A DNA stretch of 64,000 nt, from NCBI GenBank assembly GCA_019096065.1, contig JAGUCH010000008.1:4159001-4223000 (forward strand). Direction: 5' to 3'. A program made the translations under genes and the position numbers. The first letter of the stretch is position 1, and every line of letters begins with the position of its first letter. The stretch is from Paracyclopina nana. Its lineage: Eukaryota; Arthropoda; Copepoda; Cyclopoida; Cyclopettidae. Below are positions 1-13,291 of the stretch, piece by piece. The notes beneath the pieces are model-generated. The model ran no database searches. It saw nothing but the letters and a program-made list of their open reading frames with translations, and was not told the origin of the DNA.

Positions 1-310
1 CTAGTAGAGAGCATATGCTTTTATGTTGAAACTGGCCAAAAAAGCTCTCATAGCTGACTCCCTTTTTGTCATTTGCTAAAGAGTCTCGTGTGGCTTATGA
101 TGATGCCACATGAAAATGTATATCACACAAATGGGGAATTCAACTCTTAACAATGTAGAGCATATGTGAAATGATTGTTGAGAGGAAATGAACGCTTTAG
201 TATCTTGGCTGGAATTGTTATTTAACATCAGCAGGGGGTTAATCAGATTGTCATAAATTGCACATATCTGGCTCTGGAATTGTAACAACAGATTTCTCTC
301 TACTTTCCAG
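1..310 (+). other. Intron of robo-A (3' part)
   Basis: AT-rich non-coding sequence ending in a polypyrimidine tract and the acceptor AG at 309-310. The exon that follows starts in the Robo Ig2 domain at the same codon phase (1) as the matching robo-B exon at 55,761, so this is intron and the Ig1 and signal-peptide exons lie to the left of the window. I see nothing else in it. Confidence 0.8.
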
Positions 311-3056
311 ATATGAGGGACGATTTTCGAGCAGTTCCAGCGGACACAGATGCCATCCTCAACGAGGATGTTGTCCTCGAATGTAGTCCACCCAAAGGCC
401 ATCCTGAGCCTGTGGTGAAATGGAAGAAGGATGGAGACAACTTGGACTTGACCTCTTCGAACAGGATCAAAATTGACGAGAGGGGCAACTTGGTCATTTA
501 CAAGGCCCAAAAGAAGGACCAAGGAAGATACCAATGCTCTGCTGTCAACACTGCCAGCATCAAAACGACCAAGCCAATTCGCATGCGAGTGCATGATCCT
601 CCTTTCTTTGTCATCAAGCCTCAGGATAGCTCAGCAGTCAAGGGCCAGGATGTCCTCATCAAATGTCAAGCCAGTGGTGATCCTCACCCAGACATTGTTT
701 GGACCAGAGAAGGTCAAGACATCGACATTTCCAAAGTGAGAATCATCCATGGCAAAGGTCTCAAGATTGAGAACGTTCAGCCTTCAGACGAGGGCACCTA
801 CATATGCAGTGCAAAGAATCTGGTGGGCAATGTCATCACCAGCTCCCAGCTGAGAGTTTTGGAGCCTCCAGTCATCACTGTGGCCCCAGTTGCATCTGTC
901 CAGACCAAGGTGGGTGACAGTGTCAAATTGGACTGCTTGGTGGCAGGAAAACCCTCTCCTCTTTTGTTCTGGAGCAAAGAGGGCTCTGGAGATGTTGTTA
1001 TGTTTCCTGGGCACAGCTATGGGCCAAATACTCAAGTATCCGAAGATGGAAGCCTCTTTTTGGTGTCTGCTCAGGAGTCTGACACTGGTTTCTACACATG
1101 CAATGTCATCAATGAAGTGGACACAGTTGTAGCCAGATCTCATGTGCTCATCTATGACCCTTTGGATTTTAAAAATGCCAACAAGCTGGCTCAGTTTCAC
1201 CATTTTGACGACTTGGATCTGACAGAGGCCAGGCTTGCAACAGTAGCAGAGGGTGTTACACTAACTTCTGTGGCAGCTGTTGGGCCTACTTCCATTAAAT
1301 TAGTTTGGGACTTTGTGGCTCCCCACAAGTACCTTGATGGGTACAATATCTGGTACAAGCCCTCCAGGAGCCTAGTGGAAGCTTACAAAATAATATCAGT
1401 CATGCACTCTGAGGCCACCAGCTTCGTCCTCACTCACTTGGAAGAGCACACAGATTATGATGTGTTTGTACAACCTTTGTATAGACAAGTGCCAGGAAAG
1501 CCAGCTCCATTAAGAGTGGTAAGAACCCATCAAGATCTGCCATCAGTTGCCCCAGAAATTGTGGAAGCCAGATACATGAATGAGACCACCCTCTACTTTG
1601 CTTGGAGTCCTCTCCCAGCTTCTGAGATGAATGGACCATTGACTAGCTACAAGGTAGGGATTTTGATGAAAAAGCTCACTTCTGTATTAATTGCTAATGG
1701 CTCTCTCTCCCTTTTTAGGTGGTTGTCAAGGGCACAAATGGCTCACTAATAGCCAACCGGACCCTTTCACCTGATGCAAATGAAATGACATTAACAGTGA
1801 ATGAGAGGCATTTAGGGCAGGTCTACATGATTCAAATTGCTGCTCAAAATGAATTGGGCCAAGGGCCTTTTTCAAACCCACTTGAAGTTGAGTTTGATCC
1901 ACTTGTTCTCATAACCACCACTTCAGGCTCTGAGAGAAGTGAGGAAGAAGACATCAAAGGCACTAGACAAGTTACCCTAATTATTGGCATAGTGTCGGCA
2001 GCCACTTTTGTGCTCATCCTCATCTCAGCAGTGATTTGCTACAAGAGGAAGCTCAAAAGTGATCAAAAACCTCTTGGCTACCTTCCTGCCAGCACCTCAG
2101 ATGACTTCCATTGCCGCCTCAATAGGCCAGGCAATCCTATTATTCGGAATGCAGACTTGCTAGACAAGAGACATTCTAAAGACACAACAAATTTGTGGAT
2201 TGAAAGACCCAGATGGGGTAGTGACAGCTGTGAAAAAGACTCTAACTCTTCAGAAAAGAAACTGCTTAATAGTGTGCACCATAATCACACCCATTCCAAC
2301 TCCAACTCTGACACGGAGTATGCGTATGTGGAGAACAAGCACAACGTGTCCACATTCACCAATAGCTCGGCAGGATCTCAGAAGAGGAACACTGCTGCTG
2401 AGTCTCCTGAGCCATATGCAACCACAGACTTGTTTCAGAAGAAGAAGCAGCAGAACCACTATGCGGCTCCAATCATTCAATATCGTAGCAGAAACATTCA
2501 TAGTTGTGATGATCTCACGGACTCGGCTGCCGAGCCCCACCGGAATCAACTTGGAAGCAACTACTATGTCCCGCAGAACTACCAAAGATCCTCCACAGGT
2601 GGACATAGTAAGAGGAGCAAGCCCAAAAATTTGCTCGATATGATCCCACCTCCACCCTTGCATCCTCCCCCTCCCCCGTCCATTTACAATAAGTCTCAAG
2701 AAAGTGTCATAAGTCCCAAGTACCTCTTTGCTCACCCCATGTATCATGGCACTGCTAATTACGGGCACAAAATTCATCCAAGTTCATCATCAAACAGATC
2801 TCATTATGAGCAAGTTGATAATCATCACCGTGGTATTCAGCATGCTCCGCCAAGGTTAGTGTTTGACAGAGATTGCCATGATGAGCTGCAACATTTCAAT
2901 GCAATGTTGACACAATTCAGTCACAACAACCTAGCTGCTGCCAATAGTAGTGCTCCTTCTGCGAATAATGCTACTCCTGTCAGAGATGTGGAAGAGTATG
3001 AAGACCAAGAGTCTACAAGTGGCACCACTGCCTCAAACAAGTCGAGTCACTACTAA
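311..3056 (+). CDS. robo: Roundabout (Robo)-family axon-guidance receptor A, 3' portion
   Basis: Two exons, 311-1653 and 1719-3056 (65-nt intron), stop TAA at 3054-3056; the 5' exons are off-window. Robo proteins are single-pass receptors for Slit. Domains in order: Ig2 (about 313-591, opening LRDDFR-like as in Robo), Ig3 (592-861), Ig4 (862-1158, with the Robo KEGS motif), FN3 (about 1240-1540), FN3 (1550-1910), one membrane helix (about 1971-2043), then about 335 cytoplasmic residues. The tail has EYAYVE (CC0-like), PEPYATTDL (CC1, the Abl tyrosine-phosphorylation motif) and MIPPPPLHPPPPP (CC2, the Ena/VASP site). The first FN3 resembles canonical Robo FN3-2 and follows Ig4 directly, so Ig5 and FN3-1 are absent. 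Ig2 through most of the last FN3 sits in one 1.34-kb exon, whereas robo-B has two further introns there. Family assignment is firm; orthology to a named Robo is not. Confidence 0.93.
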
Positions 3057-3111
3057 AAAAACCATTATGTTGTTAGAGCTCAAAATTTATTCCCCTGAAA
3101 ATGCACTCAGA

Positions 3112-3117
3112 AATAAA
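3112..3117 (+). promoter_or_regulatory. Polyadenylation signal of robo-A
   Basis: Canonical AATAAA 56 nt after the robo-A stop codon. It implies a very short 3' UTR. Confidence 0.6.
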
Positions 3118-4871
3118 TAATCTTAATATACTAGTACATTATTGTAGGAGTCATTTCTGCATTCATTCCATGCTGTGAATTTGCCCCTTCAGCTGCCTGA
3201 AAAAGCATTTCCTGTGAAACACTGCAAAAAGTGGCTTGCCTGGCGTTTAAACAGGGCGTGTAAACGTTCTTATCATGTTCTTTAGCAATAAGCGCTCGGT
3301 GTGCTGTGCATGTGTGCTGGATTTTTGTGAAAATGCGAGCACATACTCAGGTAGTTTTATGGCAAGTTGACACTGGTGATTTTGTCATTAAACACTGAAG
3401 AAATTAGGGCGAATGAAAATTCTGCTACTGCCTAATTATGTACTGTTGAGTTCGTTTCATGACTGGAATTGCAACGATCCGTCGTCTACTTTGAAAAGTA
3501 TGTAGGTGTGCTGCTATAGCACTATGTGCACCTCTATTTGCCTGACATGCTTTCTTTATACTCAGCCCAGGCGCACGGTTGTTATCACTAATAGCCCTGC
3601 CAATTTAAACCTAATGACAGCCTATCACAGCTAAAATAATGTCATTAGTCTTATCACCAATGACCTAAAATCCTCCTAGCTGCTTGAATAGTATCTTCTT
3701 GGAGGTAAAGGATTTGGAACTAGCCCCCCTTATTTGGCATCTTTGATGAGAGCACCCACACTGACTCAAATGGCCACAGAAGGAGGATCATGATGTTAAA
3801 GCTTTTGGGTGAAAAGACTTGAAATATCTGATGTGAGAGTACTGGTAGCTAGCAAGAAGTCAGTTCAATGGTTCAAACGTTGTATTTATGTGACAGTTTT
3901 GAGGCGCCAAATTCTTGGTGTGCAGTGAGCAATAATGGGTGAGGGAAATGGCTCAATCTAAAAGATTGCCTCCCACCAAGAAATCAAGACTCTTGACTCG
4001 AGCATTTTTGGCACTTGATCAAAAGTCAGCCTTTTCTCTTTTTGATATTAATTCAAGTAGCTAGTATATAAATTAACTCTCAATAAAAATATTATTGAAT
4101 GGCAAGTCAATTCAGAACACTGCCTCAAATTGCCTTAGCTAGGTAACCTCATTCACACATAAGAATAAAAGTATTGTCTGCTTAGTTGTGGAGGGGGAAA
4201 AGAGTCATAGTTTCACAGTTTGCATTGGCCCCATGAGTGTTTTTCTTTTCTCTCTCAACAACCCCTTTAGTCCATAGCTTAACTTGCCAATTGATGGCAG
4301 CTGTAGCAGTGACAGGATGATGCTAATTTTCCTCTTGGCCTTGCCATGATGATATTGCATGCACTTTTTCGTTTCACTAAAATTCTAGGGCTTAAAGCTC
4401 TCTTTTGGGAGCTACTCTATAGGCAAATTAGCCAAGATAAACAAAGGTTTTTGCGATGAAAGTTGCCGAATTCTCCATTTACATTCTTGGCATTTTTTGC
4501 TAAGTGAAGAGGAGAGCAAAATCTGCTGTTGCTCCATCAGATCCAAGTTTCTGTTCATGTACCCCACAAGCTTCTTAGAAAAATGTTTGCAAAAAAACTT
4601 AAAGAAAGGCGAAACATCTAATGAAAAGCGCCAGCTGAGGCAAAATTAATAATTTTGGCTTTAAGTCAACTTTAACAAACATAAGCGGACTTTATTGTTA
4701 ATTAACATTCTTTGACATTCTTCATACATACACAAGGCATAAGCATGTTTTCTAAGCTCTCCATCCAGCCTTTTTTTTGCTTTTTAAAACCATATGCATA
4801 ACACCTGTTTCTCACAGTTGAAATTAATATTTGCTGTGGAAATAGTTACCATCGTAAACAAACATTTCGCT
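3118..4871. other. Intergenic region, robo-A to sulfotransferase
   Basis: AT-rich, with no open frame that shows conserved protein features. It presumably holds the sulfotransferase promoter and 5' UTR. An in-frame ATG at 4794 lies upstream of the preferred start. No repeat or RNA gene recognised. Confidence 0.5.
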
Positions 4872-6114
4872 ATGTCGAGCAGAGAGCTATTCAAAAAGCT
4901 TAGTGCAGTGCTGGTATTTTTAGTGATTTGTAGCTTCATTTGGCTCAATTTGATAAATCAATCCGATCATAGCAAGGAATTTGTATTGCAACAGTATTCT
5001 CATGAAAAGTCTGGAAGTAATCTTGATGATGAGCTGCCTCGTTATAGCATCAGAAATACGTACATCGAGCAAATCAAAGACTCTGCCCATGGAAGGTATC
5101 ATCAAAGGAGAGCCTTGATTAATGAGTACTGCAAATCACATGCAGATGACGAGGAATTGACCACTGTTAACACTGACCCCAAATGGATGAAAGATTTGTG
5201 GTTTGACTATGAAAATCACCTCATATTTTGCCAAATATCAAAAGTGAGCAGTTCAACTTGGGTCAGTCATCTGCTGTCGTAAGTAATTAGAAATTGTTTT
5301 ATGGACCAAGAAAATCTAGTCTGTTTGAAGGTTGCATGGGCAGCAAGCCTTGTCCTACAATAACGCCCTTCAAAAAGAAGGCTTTTCCCAAGGAGAGTGG
5401 AGGCCAGAAACACGACGACGCATGTTCTATTTGCGAAACGAAACCTTAGAAGATGCAGCCAACGATTTGTTTTCATTTGTGTTTGTGCGTGAGCCTTTCT
5501 CCCGAATTGTATCAAGCTATCACAACAAAATGGCCAGGGATTGGAGCAAACCTATCCAGGAGCTGAGATGGATGAGAAATGAAATTCTTAATAGGTAAAA
5601 GCACCTAACTCGAAAATTGGATTTGATTATTCTAATTTGAAGCTGCAAAGGTATCGAAAAGGGCCGCGAAAGAAGAAGGCTGCGCCCACACCAACTGAAT
5701 TTGTCAATTACATCGTTGATACAGCCAAAGAAAAAGGCCCTTACAATTTGGACAATCACATCAAGCCTCTTTGGACAGCTTGCCCTTTCTGCATGATTGG
5801 CTTTGATGCAGTTGCCCTCTTGGAGGAATCTGATGATGAAATTGAATACATTGCCAAAGCTCTCAACTTGGCTGTACGATTTTCCAGGAGTGATCCTAAA
5901 AATTGATAATCTATCCCTTTTTCTTGTGTAGGATAAGCTGAAGCTAACCAAGCGAGCAAATTCTCGAGTGAAGGATGCAGAAAATGAGCTAGCACGAAAA
6001 GATAGCTTTTTTGCCAATGTTCCGCTGGAATCCATTCACAAACTCTTTGAATATTGCAGAAGGGACTATGAAATGTTTGGCTACCCTCTGCCAACGCGAT
6101 ACCTATCACAGTGA
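4872..6114 (+). CDS. Golgi carbohydrate sulfotransferase (CHST11-14/HNK-1ST-like, Sulfotransfer_2)
   Basis: Four exons, 4872-5278, 5331-5594, 5651-5873 and 5932-6114, with introns of 52-58 nt. They join in frame to 358 residues, a usual length for this family of type II Golgi enzymes, which move sulfate from PAPS to chondroitin/dermatan or related glycans. I chose the ATG at 4872 because it puts a signal-anchor helix (LSAVLVFLVICSFIWLNLI) near the N-terminus; an ATG at 4794 would add 26 residues. Family landmarks: RYHQRRALINEYC stem motif, 5'-phosphosulfate site CQISKVSSSTW, 3'-phosphate site FVFVREPFSRIVSSYHNK, the NLDNHIKPLWTACPFC segment and the ending LFEYCRRDYEMFGYPLP. The 5' site is divergent: PK becomes SK and its second Cys is absent. 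The exon-3 donor (GTACGA at 5874) is weak but is the only nearby one that keeps phase. Substrate cannot be read from sequence. Confidence 0.88.
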
Positions 6115-9100
6115 TGGTTTTATTATCTTCATCGCAGCGAAGGAAGGATTGATCCAATGGATTCACAATGGAGCGTTCAAATATTTGAATTAAGTCTTGT
6201 TTAGACACGTGCTTGAACAAATGTAAATTACTGATGATGACACAGAAATTTCTGACCTGAATTCACATATACGTGGCCTTATCACTCTCGTGGAATGGAG
6301 TTGACATACACATATATGTGACCCCAATTTAGGGTGAATTTTCTCATTAATCTCCACAGGCCAGTGAAGTGATGTCATACCGTGAAAATGAGCAGGTGGT
6401 GGCAGATCGACACATGAGACGAGCCCTTACTGGACATGTAATAATGAGACTCAATTTCCTCTGAACCAACCCCAATTCTGACCTAACCCTCGCAGACATT
6501 GCACTAAGCATATGGACCGTAAAAAGTACTTGAGGCTATATAACACTATTGGAAACTCATCTCTTTGTGCCAGCTCATCCTTGCCATTATTGCCCCAAAA
6601 TTAGAGGCAACGCCGAGTAATTGACCCCAACACTTTACCACATATTACATGATGCTAAGTATTCATTGTTTGCTATGCTTTTTTGCCTCTATTTGCTAAG
6701 GAAGTTGACTTGACAGCAGTTTGCTTGGCTTGTGTACATGAGCGTCAGTTTCATGCAGAAAAGCTGTCATACATTCACGTTGTACTGCGGCAGATCTTGG
6801 CATGCAGACACGTGTTATTGTGTCAACCTTTTTTTCGTCAAATCGAAATTGTAGGGTTTCGTTTTCCAACTGGCTGGAAATTGTTGGTGTCTCATTACAG
6901 TTTTGCAATCGAAACCTCATTTTCTAGCAGAAAATTGAGCATCTCCCATTTTTTCTTGACACACAATTACAAGATGATAATTTGCAATTAGTAGAGCCTT
7001 GGCCATTTCCTTCTTGCAAATAAAAAACATGCAGGTGTGTGTGTGATGCAGTCAGAATAATTGGAGTTGGCATGGCAGTTGTACAATAGTAGGGAAGAAT
7101 GAAGCCATAATTTCTTTTCAAGATTATTTGTGTGGTCCTAAAAACAAAGGGTGGATCCACTTACCTGGAATAGTCATCATCATGAATTTTGAGTGAGATC
7201 TCTCAAAAGGAAGTTGACAGACAGCTGCAATTTCTTCAGTGCTACTTTCTTACTTCTTTTGCTATAAGCGCATGTGTGGTCAAATCTATCACTTTAGTGG
7301 ATATGTTGCTATTTGTCTTCACATCTTGAAATGTGTTACTCCATCTCTCCAGTCATTTTGCAGCTGAATGCAATGAGGAAGCTCTAGAAATTCCTTGGTT
7401 TGAAATTATTCCATCTGAGGTTTCCCCATTTCCATTTCTGGTTTTGGGGGTGACAAAACGAAGCCCTGAGTTCCTGCATAATAACGAGATTGCTCCACCG
7501 CTAAACCCACCGACACAATCTTTTGATAAGAAGACTAAAAGTGGGATTTGACTTGAATAATGATGCTCACAAGTGTAGAAAATGCTCACGCCTCGAATTT
7601 GAGGATGAAATCGGAGAGCTGAATGGCAGCTTTCATTTTGACCGCAGCAGCAGCAGACGACGATGAAGGAAATAATAAATGAGAGAATTCATTGTTGAAT
7701 TTTGTATGGGGGCAATAGCCATTTTTAGTTGGAGTTTGGCATTAGGTAGCCGCCGCGGGGCCAAAACTCGCGCGTGGATGTTTTCAGTTTCAAAGAGGAA
7801 AAGTGAGATCAACTGGAGCCGACATCTCATTTCAGCATGGTCAATTTTAGAAATTGCAAAAAGAAGGGGAATGAATGGGGGCTCAAAATAGCCACTAATT
7901 TCAAATGCTCGCTTTAATAGCCAGACAAGTGCAAAAGTAATCCTTTGGTGGAAAATATGAGACTTGCAATATGCCAGCCAGGATTACTAGAGGTGTAGTA
8001 AACTTGACTTTATGCAGTGTTCATCTACCTCATGAAGTGACATTTGAATCATGTCTTAACTTGACTTCAGTTTTGATCGAATTCTACGTGTAATTAAATA
8101 TTTCATTGAATTTTATTCTGCAAAAAAGCTTTAATATTTTACATGAACAACACATTTGACGAGAGAGGAGAAGATGATGTCACAAGTTCAAAAGTTCTAT
8201 GTGTGGTAATGTCAAATATGATCCGTTTGTTTGAAACTTTGCACCTGCTTTGAACATCACGCGCGTTTGCTAATACTTCAGAGAGGAGAAGCTGCTTAGC
8301 AGAATGGATGAAAACCATGACAATTGTCAAAACTTTATGAAGCCCACATCAAATTGGAATAAATCCAGATTGATGCGTGAAATCCCCCAATTTTATCTGT
8401 AATTGTCATGCTAAAAATGCATCTGCTTCCTCTCCAATCGGATTAAGCCAAAATAAAAGAGACTGACCACACAATGGAATGTCTCCGTCCAAGAAGCTCC
8501 GCGAATCCTTTCACATAATCCACCCTCGTTTAACGCTTTTTCACAGAGATTTCATAAAGCTGATGGAGTCTTTTTCGCAAACTTTTGAATAGACTTATCG
8601 TGGTCTCTAACGATAATCCAAATATCTTGAGTTTACCCTCGCTGCTAATTTCTAAATTATCTACACTCATCTCCGTCAAAGCTGTTTTTGCTTAGCTTTG
8701 TCATCAAGTTTCATTTTATCCGTTTTTGTCAACTGCTGAGCGAGCAAGTAGCAGCTAGTCGGCTGAAAATGCTTTGAGGAAGAAGCTGGAAAAAAGCAAA
8801 GTTAGATGAGAAACAGGCCATGAGTTCCTGCTGTCAACAGAATGTATTGGCCAATTTAGGAGCTCTTGCCATAGAGCTTTGAAATCGTGTGAACATTTTG
8901 AGGCAGCTCTCTGCAGGAGACAGTCAAAAGTATTTATGACCTTTCTTACGAGCTCTTTTAGGACCTCTGATTTATTGAGTGAATATTGCCTACAGTAGAA
9001 AATGCAATTACACAAAATAGCATTGCACCGCTCCAAAAGTACTTTTGGAACCTCGAGCTCAATTACTTGCCAAATTGGAGAAGTAAACAAATTCCTTAAG

Positions 9101-12100
9101 TAGAAAATTGAATGAAAGGCCAAATATAGGCTTTCGAGCAGTGCCATGACAAACTGGCTCAGATTCTTCTCTAAAATTGAGGAAAATTCTTCAGAGACCC
9201 GACCCAGATCGGGAAAAGCAAATGTTCAAAAAGTACAAAATTCCCCAGGGCAATTTGATTTTTTTTTTTTGCTTCAGTTTCAAATGAGGGGCTAAAATTC
9301 CTTTTCAACACTCAAGCTGAGAAAAACATCAAGATGATAATAGACGGAAATTCTCATACAAAAGTTGAGGCTGCATTGAGACCTCCAGCCTATCATTAAA
9401 ATTGACGAATTTTGTTTTTGCTCAGCTGAACTCCAACAGATGGAATCCGACACCAACCGCATTTCTTCCAATTCGAGTATACACATGTAGGTGGTAATTT
9501 CACGTAAGATCAAGGCACTTTTTCCCCTCACTTTTTGTGGGTTTTTTTGAAGATGAAAAGGTGAGCTTTTGTATTACATGAAATGCATCACCTCGAATTT
9601 TGAATTTTAGTGAGAATCTTGCATATTATGGGAAATTGCAAAGGAGTACTTCTTCATGTTAGTTGCTTGGGTTCACTTTGCCCACCCACAAAACCCTCTT
9701 GGGCACAAATTGTGCCCCACCAAAGTTGTCCCCCTATTCAGCAGGCAAAATAAACAAACTTTTGAATTCCTGTTGTTGATTTTTCACATTTTTCTCCAAA
9801 CTTTTGCATGTGAAAGGTGATTTTTTCTTCCCTCGATTTTGGTGGTGAAATTCTTTTGATCTTAGCGGGAATTTGCATTCTTGCTGGATCCAATCTTGCG
9901 AAAAATGACTCGTGTGTCACCAAATTGCGAACATCAAAAAGAAGAAAGATTAAAAATTAATGGGAGGGAAATAGAATTGAAATTGGATTGCGGAATGCCC
10001 AGCAGATGCATGAAGAAGCATTTTTCTGCTATATAGCTTTGACATATAATGCATTTGATGTGTTTATAACAATAGTTTCCCACGCACTTCAATGTTGCCA
10101 ATTCGAAACCGTTCATTATTTCTATGAGTAGTTTTGAGTCATTTCAGCAGTAAGCACAACAAACAGCCTATTTTGTCAACGCTTTTGGTAATTCGACACT
10201 TTTCTCCCAGAAAATGCCAGCATTTTTCACAGCACAGCATTTATAACAGCACCGCGAAGAAAAGCTCATTAATTCGATATCAGATCGGAAGTCGATTTTG
10301 TGGGAAAAGGGTTGTATTCTTCTTGATTCCTAACTCGATACTTCCTTTAAGTTAATTTTTGCCTTTTGTTATTAGTAAGTGGACGCTTGACTGAGCCGAT
10401 TTTTGCCAATTTCTTGGGAAAATGCAGTTGCAGGAAGCCACACATACAATATATGACAAATAGAGAGAGAGAAGCATAAATAAAGAAGAATAAGACAGCA
10501 AATAAATAAACAATAGAAAGCTTCAAAGTTGCTCATGCTAAAAATAGAACTTTTAAGCTCAATTTGTTGTTTGTCACTGAAAACAAAGGTGATAGCAATC
10601 TCGAGCAGATTTTCCAAAGAATTTTTAGTTAACCCCCCAGGTAACAAAAGTAAAGATCCTGATTAGTTCCACATTTGTCTCTGTAGAGTTGGGAATTTTT
10701 GACCATTCTTTTCTCCTATAGGCCATGACAGGTGGTTGTGGTAATTGCGGAAAAAGCTATTTTTTGAACACGTCACAGCCCAATTTTTCTCAGTTGAAAA
10801 ACGATTTTTCGGATACATTGGAATTGAGACACTCTAGCAACAAGAGCCGTTATATCCTAATTTTCTATGAATGGCATGACAGTTGTCGAATAAGACGTAA
10901 TAGCGCACAGCGCGGTCAATAAACATTTTATTAGCAGTAGCTATATAGCAGTCACCAGGGTCTAGAACTTAACGTGGTTCTTGTTGTTGTTGTTTTGGGG
11001 ACAAGATTTTATGGCCCTACGGGGGATTCCAAGACGGAAATTGTTCCGAACATTTTATTGCTCTATGGTTATTGATCAAACTTCCAGATTCGAGCTATTG
11101 GCAGAAAAAGATATCTTTTGCCGATAGCTAAACTTTCCTCAAAGATTAGTAATGCCTATAAATATCCCACCCCGATGAAATCCGAGCCTCATTACTCAAC
11201 GCAACTGATAACTGCAGCAGCTACTAAATCCAGGATAGTAAAACTCACAATGGATCAAGAGTTTTACAATCATCTCCATTTCATTACAAGAAGATTTCGG
11301 ACAATGATCGAATGACAGAAGCTGATGCACGCGCCTCATCCATCTTGATTTTCATCTGAAAGCTAATCGACATTTCCCATAGAATGTTTGCAAAATTGCG
11401 GCTAATTCCACACATATTCAAATGCAGATGAGGGATTCTGGACATTTGCCCTTTTTTGGGACATTGCAGATTTTCCCCTAGCTCTTCCTGCATATCGCGT
11501 TCATATTCAGTAGTTTCAGGGGAGGAAGGGTTGAATGCATTGCTCAGTTTCCAAGGACAAAGTGCAAGTTGGAGATGTGTCACATGCAGTCAAAGGCTGG
11601 GGCTGACCAAGTGATGCTTCTGCTGCGGTTTAGAGTAACCAGAATTGCTGTCAACCCCCTGATGTGCACTTCCCCCTTTCCATTCTTGGAGAGTGATGAG
11701 CTAAACGTGGGCGTATGTTTATAAGATCACATCGGTCTTTGTCCAGCCTCAGTAATCATCTGATAGCCAGGCCAATCACTGAGGGAAAAAACTCCTTGCA
11801 AAGCCTCAGATAAATTATCAAATAGGAAAGCTCTCAAAATTGATGATGTGGCAAGGTTAAAGCATGTTTTGCTTGTTTGTGATATTTTTCGCAGTGTGGC
11901 TTGCCCACATGTTTCTTATGTAGAGCTGAGCAGCTAAATGACCATATCAGCAAACATTTCTGTGCAAAGATAAGGAAGGATTCTGGGGCCAAAAACTATT
12001 TGACTATTTCCTCTACATAGATCACTTCTCACTCTTTCATATACATATACTACTATATAGCTGGAGAAGCCAATAGATGTACTGCTGCAATGGCTTACAG

Positions 12101-12941
12101 CTGTAGTGATTAATTATCTTGCACTGAGTCTTTTGCATTAAAAATGATAATGGAACCAAAGAAAATTGTGACATGTGGAGGAGAGTGCTCGAGGCTGCTT
12201 TTATTTTATTGTGGCCAACATAGTAAAAGTACACATTGCATGCTAAAAACCGAGCTGTAACTTTGAAAAAAGAGCCATAAAGCTTTCCCTCTTCGTCATA
12301 AAACAGACATATCTAGACTTGGAATGTATTAGCAATTTGGCATTTGACCGGCTGTCTACAGCAAGCTTTCCCTGCTTCTCGTAAATCTGGCGCAAGATAG
12401 AATTGCTCATTTCATCAGTCAAATGATACACAGTTGGGTCAACAAACCCGCAGCAGAAAAGGCAAGTACAGCATCTCCACCCTTTCCGTGTTTTCGATGG
12501 GATCAAGACTTTCGTTCATTCCTCCTTCCAGTACACAGTGAGGCAAAAGAGCTGTATAAAAGTGCTCAACTTTTCAATCGGATTTTGTGATGCATTTTGC
12601 TCTTGCTTGCACTTTGGGGAGAATTTTTTGAAATGAGCATTTTCCCCCTGTTGTAGCTAAACACTACATAGTGTAGAGTTTTCTCTTGAGACCACGTGTC
12701 TTGGTAATACATCATATATGGCGAAGACACGACGTCGACACTTGACATTTCATCTCAATTTCGCTGCTTTTTTGGGTGAAAAAGCAAGCCCATGAGAAAA
12801 CCTCTTAGATGGAAGAGGAGAACGTTGCCCCTCGAGCAAAATTGAGACGAATTGCTTTCACGGGGACGCGCGAGTCACAGATCGAAAATTGGGCCCAAGG
12901 ACGCGCGCGTTTATTGAAAAGGGAAAATTTGATTGTTGGTT
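6115..12941. other. Non-coding intergenic DNA, no gene recognised
   Basis: AT-rich DNA with scattered open frames of up to 130 codons, the longest on the minus strand at 8755-9147. None has a recognisable domain, plausible flanking splice sites or biased codon use. An AATAAA at 7019-7024 could serve the sulfotransferase but is about 900 nt downstream of its stop, so I do not assign it. Confidence 0.5.
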
Positions 12942-12968
12942 GGAGGGCGGGCCGAAGGCCCGCCCTCC
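12942..12968. repeat. Perfect GC-rich hairpin (family founder)
   Basis: 12-bp arms GGAGGGCGGGCC and GGCCCGCCCTCC around a GAA loop. Related copies occur at 13501-13512 (one arm), 13748-13776, 13861-13887, 13901-13913 and 17429-17440 (one arm, inverted). They stand out in AT-rich surroundings. Likely termini or hallmark of a local non-autonomous mobile repeat. Confidence 0.7.
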
Positions 12969-13035
12969 ACATTTCGCTGTGACCTATGTCGCTCCCCCGT
13001 TTGACACAGGAAACTGCACCAGGAAACTGCACAAG

Positions 13036-13269
13036 GATATCGACCAGGAAGTAAATTCTAGTCTAGAAAAAGACAGAAAAATGTTTGCCTCTTATGGGGT
13101 TTGAACCAGGGTCAGACAGTATGGCAATCGGACACTCTGTCACTGAGCCATCTTAACATCACACAAAATGTACAACTTTTGAGCAATTTAATTCAAAGAA
13201 AATGTTGAACAACATTTTGGGATTGCCCCAACACCTAGCAAATTAAAATCATATGCTATGGCCACATTC
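13036..13269 (-). repeat. SINE-like element with tRNA-derived promoter, copy 1
   Basis: About 234 bp, alignable end to end with 13515-13724. Read on the minus strand, 13155-13092 looks like a decayed tRNA: an A-box-like TGGCTCAGTGACAGAGTG and a B-box GGTTCAAACCC at tRNA-like spacing, the signature of an RNA polymerase III internal promoter. The flanks do not fold as a tRNA. A tRNA-derived SINE is the simplest reading; a tRNA pseudogene carried inside a DNA repeat is the alternative. Confidence 0.55.
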
Positions 13270-13291
13270 AGCCCAGTCACTGGGCTGAATG
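13265..13291. repeat. 27-bp perfect palindrome
   Basis: Arms CATTCAGCCCAGT and ACTGGGCTGAATG around a single C at 13278. It sits at the edge of SINE-like copy 1 and may be an element end or a cruciform-prone site. Confidence 0.7.

Noticed and set aside
3620..3640. TATCACAGC resembling the miR-2 family seed
   Set aside because: The flanking sequence does not form a convincing precursor hairpin, and the match is little more than the seed.
8755..9147. 130-codon minus-strand frame
   Set aside because: No domain, signal peptide, splice context or codon bias; compatible with chance in a 64-kb window.
13092..13155. Functional tRNA gene on the minus strand
   Set aside because: A and B boxes are present but acceptor and anticodon stems are broken; it is better read as part of a tRNA-derived repeat.
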